Shown here one piece after another: positions 25,773 through 33,321 of a stretch of 64,000 nucleotides of DNA. A program made the position numbers and the translations under genes. The stretch's first letter is position 1. Every line of letters starts with the position of its first letter. This DNA comes from Alphaproteobacteria bacterium (GTDB lineage: Bacteria > Pseudomonadota > Alphaproteobacteria > Rhodospirillales > Rhodospirillaceae), in contig QJZR01000012.1 in assembly GCA_003246625.1 (NCBI GenBank), positions 434,001 to 498,000 on the forward strand. The letters run 5' to 3'. The notes below the pieces were generated by a model. That model was not told the origin of the DNA. It worked only from the letters and a program-made list of their open reading frames with translations, and did no database searches.

Positions 25773-26839
25773 GCGCCGGTGCCCCCGTACTGCTGCGTCA
25801 TCCAGTCGCGGTAGGCGCCGCTGGTCACCTTTTCCACCCATTCGGCATGGCCGAGGTACCAGGCGATGGTCTTTTCGATGCCGGTCTCGAAGCTCTCCGC
25901 CGGACGCCAGCCGAGTTCCCGCTCCGCCTTGCGCGCGTCGATGCCATAGCGGCGGTCGTGCCCGGCACGGTCCTTGACGAAGGCGATCTGCTCGGCATAG
26001 CCCCGGCCGTCGGCGCGCGGCCGCACCGCGTCGAGACGGGCGCAGACCGTCCGCACCACGTCGAGGTTGGTCTTTTCCTGGTTGCCGCCCAGATTGTAGA
26101 TCTCGCCCGGGCGTCCCGCCTCCAGCACCCGGCGCACCCCGGCGCAGTGGTCGGCGACGTAGATCCAATCCCGCACGTTGCCGCCGTCGCCATAGATCGG
26201 CAGGGTCTTTCCGGCCAGCGCGTTGCGGACGATCAGGGGGATCAGCTTTTCGGGAAACTGGAAGGGACCATAATTGTTCGAGCAATTGGTGGTCAGAACC
26301 GGCAGGCCGTAGGTATGGAACCAGGCGCGCGCCAGATGGTCGCTCGCCGCCTTGCTGGCGGAATAGGGGCTGTTCGGCTGATGGGGGTGGGTCTCGGCGA
26401 AGGGCGGATCGTCGGGAGCGAGGGAACCGTAAACCTCGTCGGTGGACACGTGCAGGAAGCGGAAGGCCGCCGCCTCCGGCCGCGGCAGCGCCTGCCAATG
26501 AGTCAGCGCCGCGTTGAGCAGGCGATAGGTGCCGACGACGTTGGTCTGGATGAAGGCCTCGGGGTCGGCGATCGAACGGTCGACGTGGGATTCGGCGGCG
26601 AAGTGCACCACCGCGCGCGGCGCATGGCGGCCAAGCAGCCCGGAGACCAGGGCGGCGTCGCCGATGTCGCCGTGCACGAAAACCAGCCGTGGGTCGCCCC
26701 GCAAGGCCGCCAGGTTGTCCAGGTTGCCGGCATAGGTCAGCTTGTCCAGCACCACCACCGGCTCGCCCCCCGCGGCCAACCAGTCGAGAACGAAGTTGGC
26801 GCCGATGAACCCGGCGCCGCCGGTAACCAGTATCGTCAT
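25769..26839 (-). CDS. rfbB: dTDP-glucose 4,6-dehydratase
   Basis: A 356-residue extended SDR enzyme: NAD motif TGGAGFIGANFV, DKLTYAGNLDNL, HFAAESHVDRSI, HVSTDEVYGSL (Asp-Glu catalytic pair) and YSASKAASDHLARAW (Tyr-x3-Lys), followed by TTNCSNNYGPFQFPEKLIPL. It converts dTDP-glucose to dTDP-4-keto-6-deoxyglucose. The ATG at 26837-26839 has a GGGGAGG site upstream. It is the first gene of a two-gene operon with rfbD. Confidence 0.95.
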   Translation of the reverse strand: MTILVTGGAGFIGANFVLDWLAAGGEPVVVLDKLTYAGNLDNLAALRGDPRLVFVHGDIGDAALVSGLLGRHAPRAVVHFAAESHVDRSIADPEAFIQTNVVGTYRLLNAALTHWQALPRPEAAAFRFLHVSTDEVYGSLAPDDPPFAETHPHQPNSPYSASKAASDHLARAWFHTYGLPVLTTNCSNNYGPFQFPEKLIPLIVRNALAGKTLPIYGDGGNVRDWIYVADHCAGVRRVLEAGRPGEIYNLGGNQEKTNLDVVRTVCARLDAVRPRADGRGYAEQIAFVKDRAGHDRRYGIDARKAERELGWRPAESFETGIEKTIAWYLGHAEWVEKVTSGAYRDWMTQQYGGTGA

Positions 26840-26985
26840 GCCCCTCCCCTTCCCCAAAACGGTCCGTACAGGGTTTTACCGTCTCCGCGCGGTGCCAGCA
26901 ACTTCAACCGCAGGGCAGGAAAGCGGTGACAGCGCCGCCCCGGGACGATATTCCATGAATCCGGAAAGGGAAGGAATAAACGCCG

Positions 26986-27312
26986 ATGACCGACGAGGAA
27001 CGCCAAACCCTGGACACCCAGATGACGTTGCAGGCCATCTTGTTGATGGTGCGCAACCTCTATCTGTTCGTGAACAAGATGGATGGGATGAGCGGCGACG
27101 TCGCCAACAACCTGCGCGCCTTCCTCGACGAGGACCTGCCCGCGATGACCCTGCCGATGGAAATTCCCGGCGAAGTGATGGAGGCGATTCGCTCGGCCCT
27201 GGCCGCGCCCGTGCGCCTGGTCGTCGACGACCTCGACCGGGGCGAGGAAGTCCGCCCGCAGGGACCGAAACTCACCCTGCTGCACGGCGGCCTGGACGAC
27301 GCGGAGAAATAA
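26986..27312 (+). CDS. Uncharacterised 108-residue protein
   Basis: The protein starts MTDEERQTLDTQMTLQAI and has two amphipathic helical stretches, LLMVRNLYLFVNKMDG and MEAIRSALAAPVRLVVDDL, then a charged tail. There is no signal peptide or cysteine. The ATG at 26986 is preceded by AAGGAATAA. Codon use is that of the chromosome. I do not recognise a family. Confidence 0.55.
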   Translation: MTDEERQTLDTQMTLQAILLMVRNLYLFVNKMDGMSGDVANNLRAFLDEDLPAMTLPMEIPGEVMEAIRSALAAPVRLVVDDLDRGEEVRPQGPKLTLLHGGLDDAEK

Positions 27313-27418
27313 ACCTTCCCGCTCGCATCGGAACGGCAAAGACGGCCGAAAGACTCCGCCTTGAAGCGCGGGACGACGAATGGCATCCTTCCCAAAGGCT
27401 GCCCAGAACGGGGAAGAC

Positions 27419-27718
27419 ATGCGCCACAGAACTCACGAAACCTGCGAGCTTCTTCCCAACTGCAGATTCTTCAAGATTCATTCTGCTCTGGGGGAAAGGG
27501 AATCCCAGGACCTGATCAACCTCTACTGCCGCGGCGGAGAGGACATGGAATGTCTGCGCAAACGCTTCGCCCAGGCCACGGGGCGCACGCCTCCCGACGG
27601 CATGCTCCCCACCGGACAGATGCTCCCCGCCCCCTGCTCCGGCAAGGCCGAAACGCCGCCGTCCCAGCCCGCCGATTCATCTAGCCCTGCATCACCAGGC
27701 GCACGTCCTCGGGGGTGA
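27419..27718 (+). CDS. Small four-cysteine protein, family not named
   Basis: A 99-residue protein with cysteines at C9-x5-C15 and C37-x7-C45 in the context CELLPNCRFFKI and LYCRGGEDMECLRKRF, followed by a G-x2-P-P-D-G-M-L-P segment and a disordered Ser/Pro tail. The four cysteines could bind zinc or an iron-sulfur cluster. Similar short C-x5-C...YC-x7-C proteins occur in anaerobic proteobacteria (recalled pattern, not searched). The ATG at 27419 with GGGGAAG upstream is preferred to the one at 27380. Its 3' end overlaps the convergent gene at 27681-27866. Confidence 0.55.
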   Translation: MRHRTHETCELLPNCRFFKIHSALGERESQDLINLYCRGGEDMECLRKRFAQATGRTPPDGMLPTGQMLPAPCSGKAETPPSQPADSSSPASPGARPRG

Positions 27719-27866
27719 CCAGCCTGCCCAGGATGCGGCTGGAGACCTTGGCGGCGGCGGACATCACCGCGTTCGTCGCCTTGATGCCGGTCAGGCCCTT
27801 TTCCTTGGCCGCCAAGGACGCCTCGGCATAGGCGCGAAGAATGATGATTTCTGCGTCGTGGCTCAT
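27681..27866 (-). CDS. Uncharacterised 61-residue protein
   Basis: Starts MSHDAEIIILRAYAEASLAA and ends VTPEDVRLVMQG; mostly helical, with no cysteine and no membrane segment. The ATG at 27864-27866 has GGGGAGA eight bases upstream, which supports a real start. It overlaps the last 38 bases of the convergent four-cysteine gene. No family recognised. Confidence 0.5.
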   Translation of the reverse strand: MSHDAEIIILRAYAEASLAAKEKGLTGIKATNAVMSAAAKVSSRILGRLVTPEDVRLVMQG

Positions 27867-28010
27867 TTCCAATCTCCCCAAGCATCGATCCGTCACCGAT
27901 GCGCGGGATCTTGTTAGAACGAGCCAAACCGCCGAAACAACCGCACCCGGACGATTTAACCGCGAATTCACGGAACCGCATGCCGCCGAAAGAGACCCAA
28001 TGGCCCAACA

Positions 28011-28052
28011 GATTCAAGGCCCGGCTTCCTCTCGGAAACCGGGCCTTGAATC
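28011..28052 (-). terminator. Hairpin that was probably the native tRNA-Ser terminator
   Basis: A 14-bp perfect inverted repeat, GATTCAAGGCCCGG (28011-28024) and its complement (28039-28052), with an inner TTCC/GGAA pairing. It directly abuts the attL copy of the tRNA-Ser 3' end. Read on the reverse strand, tRNA-Ser 3' end then hairpin is the arrangement before insertion, so the element has separated the tRNA from its terminator by 10.5 kb. There is no strong U-tract. Confidence 0.6.
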
Positions 28053-28070
28053 TGGCGGAGGGACCGGGAC
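28052..28070. repeat. attL: 19-bp core repeat of the integrated element
   Basis: CTGGCGGAGGGACCGGGAC is identical to 38504-38522, where it forms the 3' end of tRNA-Ser (acceptor strand, discriminator and CCA). The flanking bases differ on both sides, so the identity is exactly 19 bp. This is the expected product of tyrosine recombinase integration in a tRNA gene. Confidence 0.9.
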
Positions 28071-28132
28071 ATTCCGACTCCCCCACCCCAACCCCGCAGA
28101 AGCCTTGATTTCCGCCATATTCAAGGACATAA

Positions 28133-28158
28133 CGTGTGGGGGAAACGTGTGGGGGAAA
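28133..28158. repeat. Left arm-type integrase sites
   Basis: Two abutting copies of CGTGTGGGGGAAA, 62 bp inside attL. The same tandem pair in the same orientation occurs at 38420-38445, 58 bp inside attR. They overlap the promoter region of the integrase gene, which starts at 28167, so integrase binding here could also repress its own gene. Confidence 0.75.
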
Positions 28159-28166
28159 CCGCGAGA

Positions 28167-29477
28167 ATGTACCTGGAGAAGCGCCGGAAGCGGTGGTACG
28201 CGATCCACGAAATCCCAGAGGACGTGAGGAAGGCGCTCGGCTGCGGCAAGCAGTTCTTCAAGAGCCTGGAGACCGAGGACAAGACGATGGCGAAACGCCG
28301 CGCCGCACTCCTCGAAGTCCGCTGGCTCCACGAGATCGAGACAGCCCGCAAGGGCGGAACGCTGGATCATGTCGAGAGGGACGCGCTCTACTGGCGCAAG
28401 GTGCTGGCGGACACCCCCGAGGACCAGCGAGAGGTCGTCATCGGCCTGATCGCGGATGAAGCGCAAGACCGCGTCGAAGCAGTCCTGGACCGCGAGGGTA
28501 TCGTCGATGAACGCGACCCTCGGGCGGCAGAGCTGACCGTATACGACGAAGCCGGGCGCTTCTTCGGCATCGCTACCGGCAAGATCGTCCGACTCACGGA
28601 ACACCTGGACGAGTGGATCGCCACGCTGGACAACGAAGCGAAGACCAAGGACATGAAGCGGTCCACCATCCAGCGGTTCGCCGAGAAGTTCCCCTACGTC
28701 ACCGACGTTCGCGGCAAGGAAGTCCAGCGATGGGTAAACGCCCTTGCCACCGAGGAGGAGAAGAAGGCGAAGACGATCCGCCGCATCCTGTCAGAGATTC
28801 GCGGCTACTGGGCCTATCTCGTCTCCATCGAGGTCGTGCAGAGCGATCACCAGCCGTTCACCCAACTCCGGTTGCCGAAGGCCAACGGGAGCAAGGTCGG
28901 TTCGGAGTCCTGGGTTCCGTTCACCTCTGCCGACGTCGTCCGCCTCCTCCAGGCAGCCGAAGCCCGGAAGGACGACACCCTCGCGGACCTGATCCGCATA
29001 GCCATGTGGACCGGGGGACGCATCGAAAGCCTGTGCGCCCTCAAGGTGAATGAGGTCGGAGACGGCTTCTTCGACATCCTGCACGACAAGTCCGAAGCCG
29101 GGCGGCGAACGGTCCCGATCCACTCCAAGCTCAGGCCGACGATGGACCGGCTTCTGAAGAACGCGAAGGTGGACGGCTACGTTCTACCAGGGCTGACCGA
29201 GAACAAGTACGGGGACCGCTCCGACGCCATCGGCAAACGTTTCGGTCGCCTCAAGACTACCCTCGGCTTCACCGAGCAGCACGTCTTCCACTCGATCCGC
29301 AAGACCGTAGCAACCCTGCTGGAAAACGCCGGGGTTCCCGAGAACGTAGCGGCAGACATCATCGGCCACGACAAACCGACGATGACCTATGGCCTCTACT
29401 CGGGCGGCGCGAGCCTGGAGGTCAAGCGGCACGCCCTGGAGAAGATCGACTACCCAGAGGGAGAACCGGACAGATAG
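28167..29477 (+). CDS. int: Tyrosine recombinase (phage-type integrase)
   Basis: A 436-residue integrase. The N-terminus MYLEKRRKRWYAIHEIPEDVRKALG is a DUF6538-type arm-binding segment. A SAM-like core-binding domain lies at about 130-235. The catalytic domain has WTGGRIESLCAL (first Arg), HSIRKTVATLL (His-x2-Arg), IGHDKPTMTYGLYSGG (second His and nucleophile Tyr). The start is taken as ATG 28167; an in-frame GTG at 28134 would translate the arm repeats and lacks a ribosome-binding site. It sits beside attL and would catalyse integration at, and excision from, tRNA-Ser. Confidence 0.93.
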   Translation: MYLEKRRKRWYAIHEIPEDVRKALGCGKQFFKSLETEDKTMAKRRAALLEVRWLHEIETARKGGTLDHVERDALYWRKVLADTPEDQREVVIGLIADEAQDRVEAVLDREGIVDERDPRAAELTVYDEAGRFFGIATGKIVRLTEHLDEWIATLDNEAKTKDMKRSTIQRFAEKFPYVTDVRGKEVQRWVNALATEEEKKAKTIRRILSEIRGYWAYLVSIEVVQSDHQPFTQLRLPKANGSKVGSESWVPFTSADVVRLLQAAEARKDDTLADLIRIAMWTGGRIESLCALKVNEVGDGFFDILHDKSEAGRRTVPIHSKLRPTMDRLLKNAKVDGYVLPGLTENKYGDRSDAIGKRFGRLKTTLGFTEQHVFHSIRKTVATLLENAGVPENVAADIIGHDKPTMTYGLYSGGASLEVKRHALEKIDYPEGEPDR

Positions 29478-29734
29478 ACGTGGTGTCGGCAGATCAGCGC
29501 ATCGCTCGTATTAGGGAGGAATGGTTCCCAGGGGCGGTTTTCGCTGCCCCTGAAAGAAAATCGTTCCATCTCAATGCATAAGCCCAACCTCTAACCGCTG
29601 TGCTTGCACCTCCGTCGTGGCCCTCCCGCAAGACCTCAGAAGCGTACCGAATGCCATGAATGCGGGATTGACGGGGTGAAACGCTAAGGTGATTGTCAAG
29701 CCAATCAGCCGGTTAGCGCAATAAGAATGAGCGT
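29478..29734. other. Non-coding gap after the integrase gene
   Basis: No gene is supported here. A small hairpin CAGGGGC-N10-GCCCCTG (29529-29552) lies about 50 bases past the integrase stop and may end its transcript, although no T-run follows. A 61-codon reverse-strand frame (29571-29756) lacks a ribosome-binding site and is not called. Confidence 0.4.
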
Positions 29735-29755
29735 CATAATTGTACCTGTGGTACA
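29735..29755 (+). promoter_or_regulatory. Operator overlapping a promoter of the small-membrane-gene pair
   Basis: CATAAT at 29735-29740 is a likely -10 element, directly followed by the perfect dyad TGTACC-TGT-GGTACA at 29741-29755. A regulator bound there would block open-complex formation. No good -35 was found, so an activator may be needed. Confidence 0.4.
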
Positions 29756-29792
29756 CGTCCCGGTCTGCATAATCTCACCCAGCGGGATCACC

Positions 29793-29966
29793 ATGGAAAC
29801 CATCCTCATCATCTACCTATGCCTCACAGGTCATAATGCCGTCACCGCCCAGGTCCAGACCCTCCGCTTCGACAACATGGAGCAGTGCAGAGCCGTTGAA
29901 GCTGGCGTGAAGGAACTGATCGGTGGGGTTACGAAGACCACCTGCGTCTCCGTGAAGGGGAGCTGA
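29793..29966 (+). CDS. Small exported or membrane protein, phage-type
   Basis: A 57-residue protein with a hydrophobic N-terminus (METILIIYLCLTGHNAVTA) and a short domain FDNMEQCRAVEAGVKELI...TTCVSV with two cysteines. The pattern of a signal-like segment followed by a C...C pair resembles small proteins often found near lysis or exclusion genes of phages. It is followed after one base by a two-helix membrane protein. Function not known. Confidence 0.55.
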   Translation: METILIIYLCLTGHNAVTAQVQTLRFDNMEQCRAVEAGVKELIGGVTKTTCVSVKGS

Positions 29967-29967
29967 G

Positions 29968-30195
29968 GTGATAGAGCCGCGTTCCCCTCTGGTGGAGGTC
30001 ATAACCACCGTCATGCAGCAGCTCTCCCTGCTTGGTGAGACGCTCATCTACACCGCCCTGATTGGCTTTGGGGGATTCCTGGTGGACTTTGGGTGGCAAG
30101 GGATCACTCATGGGGAACCGCTGGGTGGCCTTATGGCTATGTTTCCGGTCCTGGTGGTGTCCTGGGTAGGCGCGAAGGTGCGTAATGGGCGCTGA
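29968..30195 (+). CDS. Two-helix membrane protein, holin-like
   Basis: A 75-residue protein starting at GTG 29968 behind AAGGGGA, one base after the previous stop. It has two hydrophobic segments, LIYTALIGFGGFLVDFGW and LGGLMAMFPVLVVSWVGAKV, separated by a short polar loop, and a basic end KVRNGR. The topology suits a class II holin or a superinfection-exclusion protein. No endolysin gene is nearby, so the lysis role is doubtful. Confidence 0.5.
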   Translation: MIEPRSPLVEVITTVMQQLSLLGETLIYTALIGFGGFLVDFGWQGITHGEPLGGLMAMFPVLVVSWVGAKVRNGR

Positions 30196-30382
30196 CAGAG
30201 GTCATTTTGGGGTAAAAATCTGAGCGGCTTATCGCTATAGAGCTGAGGGGCGTTTCCCCCCGTACCGGGGCCACTTCCTCCCTGGGGCTGCCCCTTGTGG
30301 CACTTCGTGTAAGCATCCTTCCGGCAGCCCTGTGGCCCGCCGCCGTCTGCCCTGCTGGTGACGGGCGGCCTCACTGAGCCAC

Positions 30383-30411
30383 TTGACAGCCTGACTCCCC
30401 GGCGTGTTACG
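30383..30411 (+). promoter_or_regulatory. Predicted promoter of the serine recombinase gene
   Basis: TTGACA at 30383-30388 and a weak -10 (GTTACG, 30406-30411) at 17 bp. A TGTTAC...GTAACA dyad spans 30405-30443, covering the transcript start, and could bind a repressor or the recombinase itself. The rest of 30196-30382 shows GC-rich small repeats but no gene. Confidence 0.4.
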
Positions 30412-30458
30412 TTCTAGTCAACGCTCGTTGCAGCATGTAACAGACCAGGGCAGCCACC

Positions 30459-31124
30459 ATGAAACGCTTCGTCGCCTACTACCGCGTCAGCACCGCCAAA
30501 CAGGGACACTCGGGCCTCGGGCTTGAGGCCCAGCAGCAGGCCGTCAGGCAGTACCTCAACGGCGGAGCCTGGGAACTGGTCGGGGAGTTCACCGAGGTGG
30601 AGAGCGGCAAGAGGGATGATCGTCCTCAGCTTGCCGCAGCCCTAGCAGCTTGCCGCCGCTACAAGGCAACCCTGGTCATCGCCAAGCTCGACCGGCTGGC
30701 CCGCAACGTCGCCTTCATCGCCAATCTCATGGAGGCAGGGACGGACTTCGTCGCGGTGGACATGCCCGAGGCGAACAAGCTGGTCCTCCACATCATGGCA
30801 GCCATGGCCCAGCACGAACGGGAAGCCATCAGTGCCCGCACCAAGGCAGCCCTGGCAGCCGCCAAAACCCGAGGGACGAAGCTCGGGGGCTTCCGGGGTG
30901 TGAAGGTCAACCAAGCGATGGGCGCTCAGGCAAACGCTGAGAAGGCCAAGGCGTGGGCACAGGGGGAGATCGGGCAGGAGGTTGCCGACATGAAGGCGCG
31001 GGGCTGGAGCCTCTGGGAGATTGCCCACCACCTGAACGACCTCGGGGTGAAGACCCGACGCGGCGGCGAATGGCAGGCAACGACGGTCAAGCGTGTGCTG
31101 GACAAGGTCGCGGCGGCAGGGTGA
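30459..31124 (+). CDS. Serine recombinase (resolvase/invertase family)
   Basis: A 221-residue recombinase: catalytic Ser11 in AYYRVSTAKQGHSGLGLE, VESGKRDDRPQLAAAL, KLDRLARNVAFIANLME, and the helix E signature MAAMAQHEREAISARTKAAL. A C-terminal Recombinase-type helix-turn-helix follows (about 160-221, with GWSLWEIAHHLNDLGVKTRRGGEW). Such short serine recombinases resolve dimers or invert segments. Flanking crossover sites could not be identified. It is directly upstream of the antirepressor array. Confidence 0.88.
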   Translation: MKRFVAYYRVSTAKQGHSGLGLEAQQQAVRQYLNGGAWELVGEFTEVESGKRDDRPQLAAALAACRRYKATLVIAKLDRLARNVAFIANLMEAGTDFVAVDMPEANKLVLHIMAAMAQHEREAISARTKAALAAAKTRGTKLGGFRGVKVNQAMGAQANAEKAKAWAQGEIGQEVADMKARGWSLWEIAHHLNDLGVKTRRGGEWQATTVKRVLDKVAAAG

Positions 31125-31300
31125 TGCATCCGCAAGGGGAAGCAATTCAGGCCCGCTTTCGTGAGTCCCTTCAATGGCCTCGTTCAGAACCCATCCGCTC
31201 GCGTGAAGGTCTCGAAAAGATACATTTGACCGTTGATTCTGCTGGGTATTACGACCTTCCCCCACGTTCATCACACCAACCACTGGGGGAGACCACCACC

Positions 31301-31465
31301 ATGAAGCTGCGCATCGACATCACCCGCTTCTTCTTCCTGGAGATCGACGGTTTGACTGCCTTCGTCCGCCTGCCGTTCATCGGGCAAGGCTACCTCAACC
31401 CGTTCTCCGGGATGAGCGCCTGGGATTCCTGGGCTGAGCTCAAGACCAGCAGGGAACTCTGCTGA
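31301..31465 (+). CDS. Uncharacterised 54-residue protein
   Basis: The ATG at 31301 follows GGGGAGACCACCACC. The product begins MKLRIDITRFFFLEIDG and contains FVRLPFIGQGYLNPFSG, then SAWDSWAELKTS. It is short and aromatic-rich, without a clear membrane helix, and is followed by a strong terminator. Not recognised. Confidence 0.45.
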   Translation: MKLRIDITRFFFLEIDGLTAFVRLPFIGQGYLNPFSGMSAWDSWAELKTSRELC

Positions 31466-31517
31466 GGAGACACGCCAGGACTCCGTCAGAGAGTCGCTGA
31501 GGGGTCATCAACGACAG

Positions 31518-31550
31518 GCCGGTGGGGGTGACAGCCACCGGCTTTGTTGT
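31518..31550 (+). terminator. Terminator before the antirepressor array
   Basis: An 8-bp stem GCCGGTGG / CCACCGGC (31518-31525, 31535-31542) with a 9-nt loop and a TTTGTTGT tail. It separates the small gene 31301-31465 from the first antirepressor gene. Confidence 0.65.
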
Positions 31551-31575
31551 GTCTGGAGGGATGCGGGAGGGGTTC

Positions 31576-31641
31576 GGTTGCACCATAGCATATGGGGCAC
31601 GGCTGGGGCGGTGGAGGGCCGGAATAGGTTGCACTTATGAT
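31576..31641. repeat. Intergenic motif pair, copy 1
   Basis: GGTTGCACCATAGCATAT (31576-31593) and TAGGTTGCACTTATGAT (31625-31641) lie just upstream of the P22_AR_N-type gene. Near-identical partners occur at 33931-33948 (16 of 18) and 33874-33890 (16 of 17), downstream of the third antirepressor gene, in the opposite order. The second motif contains the dyad CTTAT-G-ATAAG. They look like a family of protein-binding sites. Confidence 0.5.
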
Positions 31642-31661
31642 AAGCCTATTCCACAGTTTCT

Positions 31662-32024
31662 GTGTGTTATATATCGGTTTCGTCCGACACCCTGGTCCCC
31701 GTTGCGGCCACCGAAGACGGCAAGGCGTACCTCTCGCCGAAGGCCATCTGCGACAGCCTCGGGATCAGCTGGCAGGTCCAGCACCGCAAGATCATGGACG
31801 ACGCTGTTCTCTCCTCTTCCGTCACCGAAATGATGATGGAAGTTCCCCGCGCCGACACCGGCAACATGACCAGCCGGAACGTCGTCATGCTTCCCAAGGA
31901 GATGGTCCCCGGCTGGCTCTTCACGATCAAGAAGGTCTCCCCCGAGGTCCAGGCCAAGCTCAACCGCTTCCGCCTGGAGTGCTTCGTGGCGTTGGATACG
32001 TGGTTCAACAAGGGGCTGCGGTGA
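31662..32024 (+). CDS. Antirepressor, P22_AR_N domain (first of four)
   Basis: A 120-residue protein that is almost only a P22_AR_N domain: LVPVAATEDGKAYLSPKAICDSLGISWQVQHRKIMDD, SRNVVMLPKEMVPGWLFTIKK and LNRFRLECFVALDTWF. P22 antirepressor binds and inactivates C2-type repressors through this type of domain. The usual C-terminal partner domain is absent. The start is uncertain: GTG 31662 is the only start codon close to the domain and has no ribosome-binding site. Confidence 0.78.
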   Translation: MCYISVSSDTLVPVAATEDGKAYLSPKAICDSLGISWQVQHRKIMDDAVLSSSVTEMMMEVPRADTGNMTSRNVVMLPKEMVPGWLFTIKKVSPEVQAKLNRFRLECFVALDTWFNKGLR

Positions 32025-32104
32025 GATGTAGGACCGAGTTAGCCAGCCGAGATATACTAGGGGGAAGTCTGTTAGGACTGGCTTGCGCAGGGAACACGCT
32101 CTCG

Positions 32105-32530
32105 ATGCACATTCAGAAATACAGGGAAATAGCCTCGACGCTCAGGGGGATAATGGAGAATATTGATAGGAGTGGATGGGGACCAGCCCTTGAACAGTTC
32201 CCCCTCGGCTCCTGCGGAGATACATCCGAACTGCTTTGCCGGTTAATTAGGGAGTACTTTTTCGTTGATGCTCTTTACGTGTGCGGTGAGATATTCGCGC
32301 CTGAGTACTGTAGTCATGCCTGGGTACTATCGGAAGACCTGATTATCGACATTACTGCTGACCAGTTTGGGCAAGCCCCCGTCATCGTCTCACGCGACAG
32401 TGCTTGGCATCAGAGATGGACCGTCGATGATCCTCCTCGCCTCCCTTGTATGCCCTGTGGATGGCCCGAATACCCGCTCCGGGCTTGGGGAAGTATACTC
32501 TCTGGGTTCCACTTCAAGGCAAAGCCTTAG
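32105..32530 (+). CDS. Small papain-like (transglutaminase-type) protein with Cys-His-Asp triad
   Basis: A 141-residue protein with FPLGSCGDTSELLCRLI (Cys37), YCSHAWVL (His71) and LIIDITADQFG (Asp82), spaced as in papain-like cysteine peptidases, transglutaminases and arylamine acetyltransferase-like folds. No signal peptide or membrane helix. The gene is distinctly AT-richer than its neighbours. It sits between two antirepressor genes, and the Rha frame starts inside its 3' end. Its substrate is unknown; a regulatory protease, toxin or phage-defence effector are all possible. Confidence 0.7.
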   Translation: MHIQKYREIASTLRGIMENIDRSGWGPALEQFPLGSCGDTSELLCRLIREYFFVDALYVCGEIFAPEYCSHAWVLSEDLIIDITADQFGQAPVIVSRDSAWHQRWTVDDPPRLPCMPCGWPEYPLRAWGSILSGFHFKAKP

Positions 32531-33057
32531 TACACCTTCACAGCTCCGCCCTGGTCCCGGTCGATCACTCGGCTGCGCCTCGCGTCCACGTCAAGGACGG
32601 CAAGGTGTTCGCCAACAGCCGCGATGTGGCTGCGTTCTTCGGGAAGCGTCACGACCACGTCCTTCGGGACATCAACGAGCTTCTGACCCACGCCCCAAAT
32701 CTGGGGGATGGCCTGCTCAGTGGCTACTTCACCTGTGTTCAGACCCCGCATCCCACCGTGGTGGGCCGCATGATCCCGTCCTACGACATGACCCGAGACG
32801 GCTTCACGCTCCTCGTCATGGGCTACACCGGTCCCAAGGCGATGGAGTTCAAGGTCCGCTACATCCAGCGGTTCAACAAGATGGAGGAAGCCCTCAAGCA
32901 GCAGCTGGCTGCCCCGGCGCTCCCGACCAACTACCGTGACGCGTTGATTGTCCAGATAGCCACGACGGTAGTGGCTACCACTCCAAGGATCGAGACAGCC
33001 AGAGATGCTATGGTCACCCAGAACCGGATGGTGTCACGGTTTTGTTCCCGATTGTAG
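32446..33057 (+). CDS. Rha-family phage regulatory protein (second antirepressor-type gene)
   Basis: The Rha domain runs from about residue 45: VHVKDGKVFANSRDVAAFFGKRHDHVLRDINELL, then GRMIPSYDMTRDGFTLLVMGYTG and MEFKVRYIQRFNKMEEAL. Rha proteins interfere with phage development when host IHF is missing. The start is doubtful: the domain begins near LVPV at 32549, but the first in-frame ATG (32446) lies within the papain-like gene, so the original 5' end may have been lost. The last 40 codons overlap a reverse-strand membrane-protein gene. Confidence 0.72.
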   Translation: MYALWMARIPAPGLGKYTLWVPLQGKALVHLHSSALVPVDHSAAPRVHVKDGKVFANSRDVAAFFGKRHDHVLRDINELLTHAPNLGDGLLSGYFTCVQTPHPTVVGRMIPSYDMTRDGFTLLVMGYTGPKAMEFKVRYIQRFNKMEEALKQQLAAPALPTNYRDALIVQIATTVVATTPRIETARDAMVTQNRMVSRFCSRL

Positions 33058-33167
33058 TCCTCTCGGGTACGCCACGGGTCATTGCTCCCCGGAAAGGGAA
33101 CGAGTTCGACCCTTAGTCGATTGTCATCGGTGACGGGCAGGTTTTTGATCAGCACTTCCTGTTTCAT
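32931..33167 (-). CDS. Small single-span membrane protein
   Basis: A 78-residue protein with a polar N-terminal half (MKQEVLIKNLPVTDDNRLRVEL) and the charged stretch WRTREDYNREQNRDTIRFW. A C-terminal membrane helix follows (VTIASLAVSILGVVATTVVAIW). This layout is common in small phage membrane proteins. It is antisense to the 3' end of the Rha gene for 127 bases. It is divergent from the BRO gene at 33437, with a large palindrome between them. Confidence 0.6.
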   Translation of the reverse strand: MKQEVLIKNLPVTDDNRLRVELVPFPGSNDPWRTREDYNREQNRDTIRFWVTIASLAVSILGVVATTVVAIWTINASR

Positions 33168-33321
33168 GAAGCCCCCAGATGTCATTCTCGTTCATCTTTT
33201 GAGTGGTACGGCTGCTCCGCACAGACAGCAGAGTAATCCGGCTGCATCGAAACCGGAAGGTGAGGTGGTCTGGGGGTGATACCCACTTCCTCCGCTCTGC
33301 CATCGTCGCGGACACTTGGGC

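Noticed and set aside
29571-29756. 61-codon reverse open frame in the element
   Set aside because: No ribosome-binding site, no recognisable features, and it covers the likely operator region.
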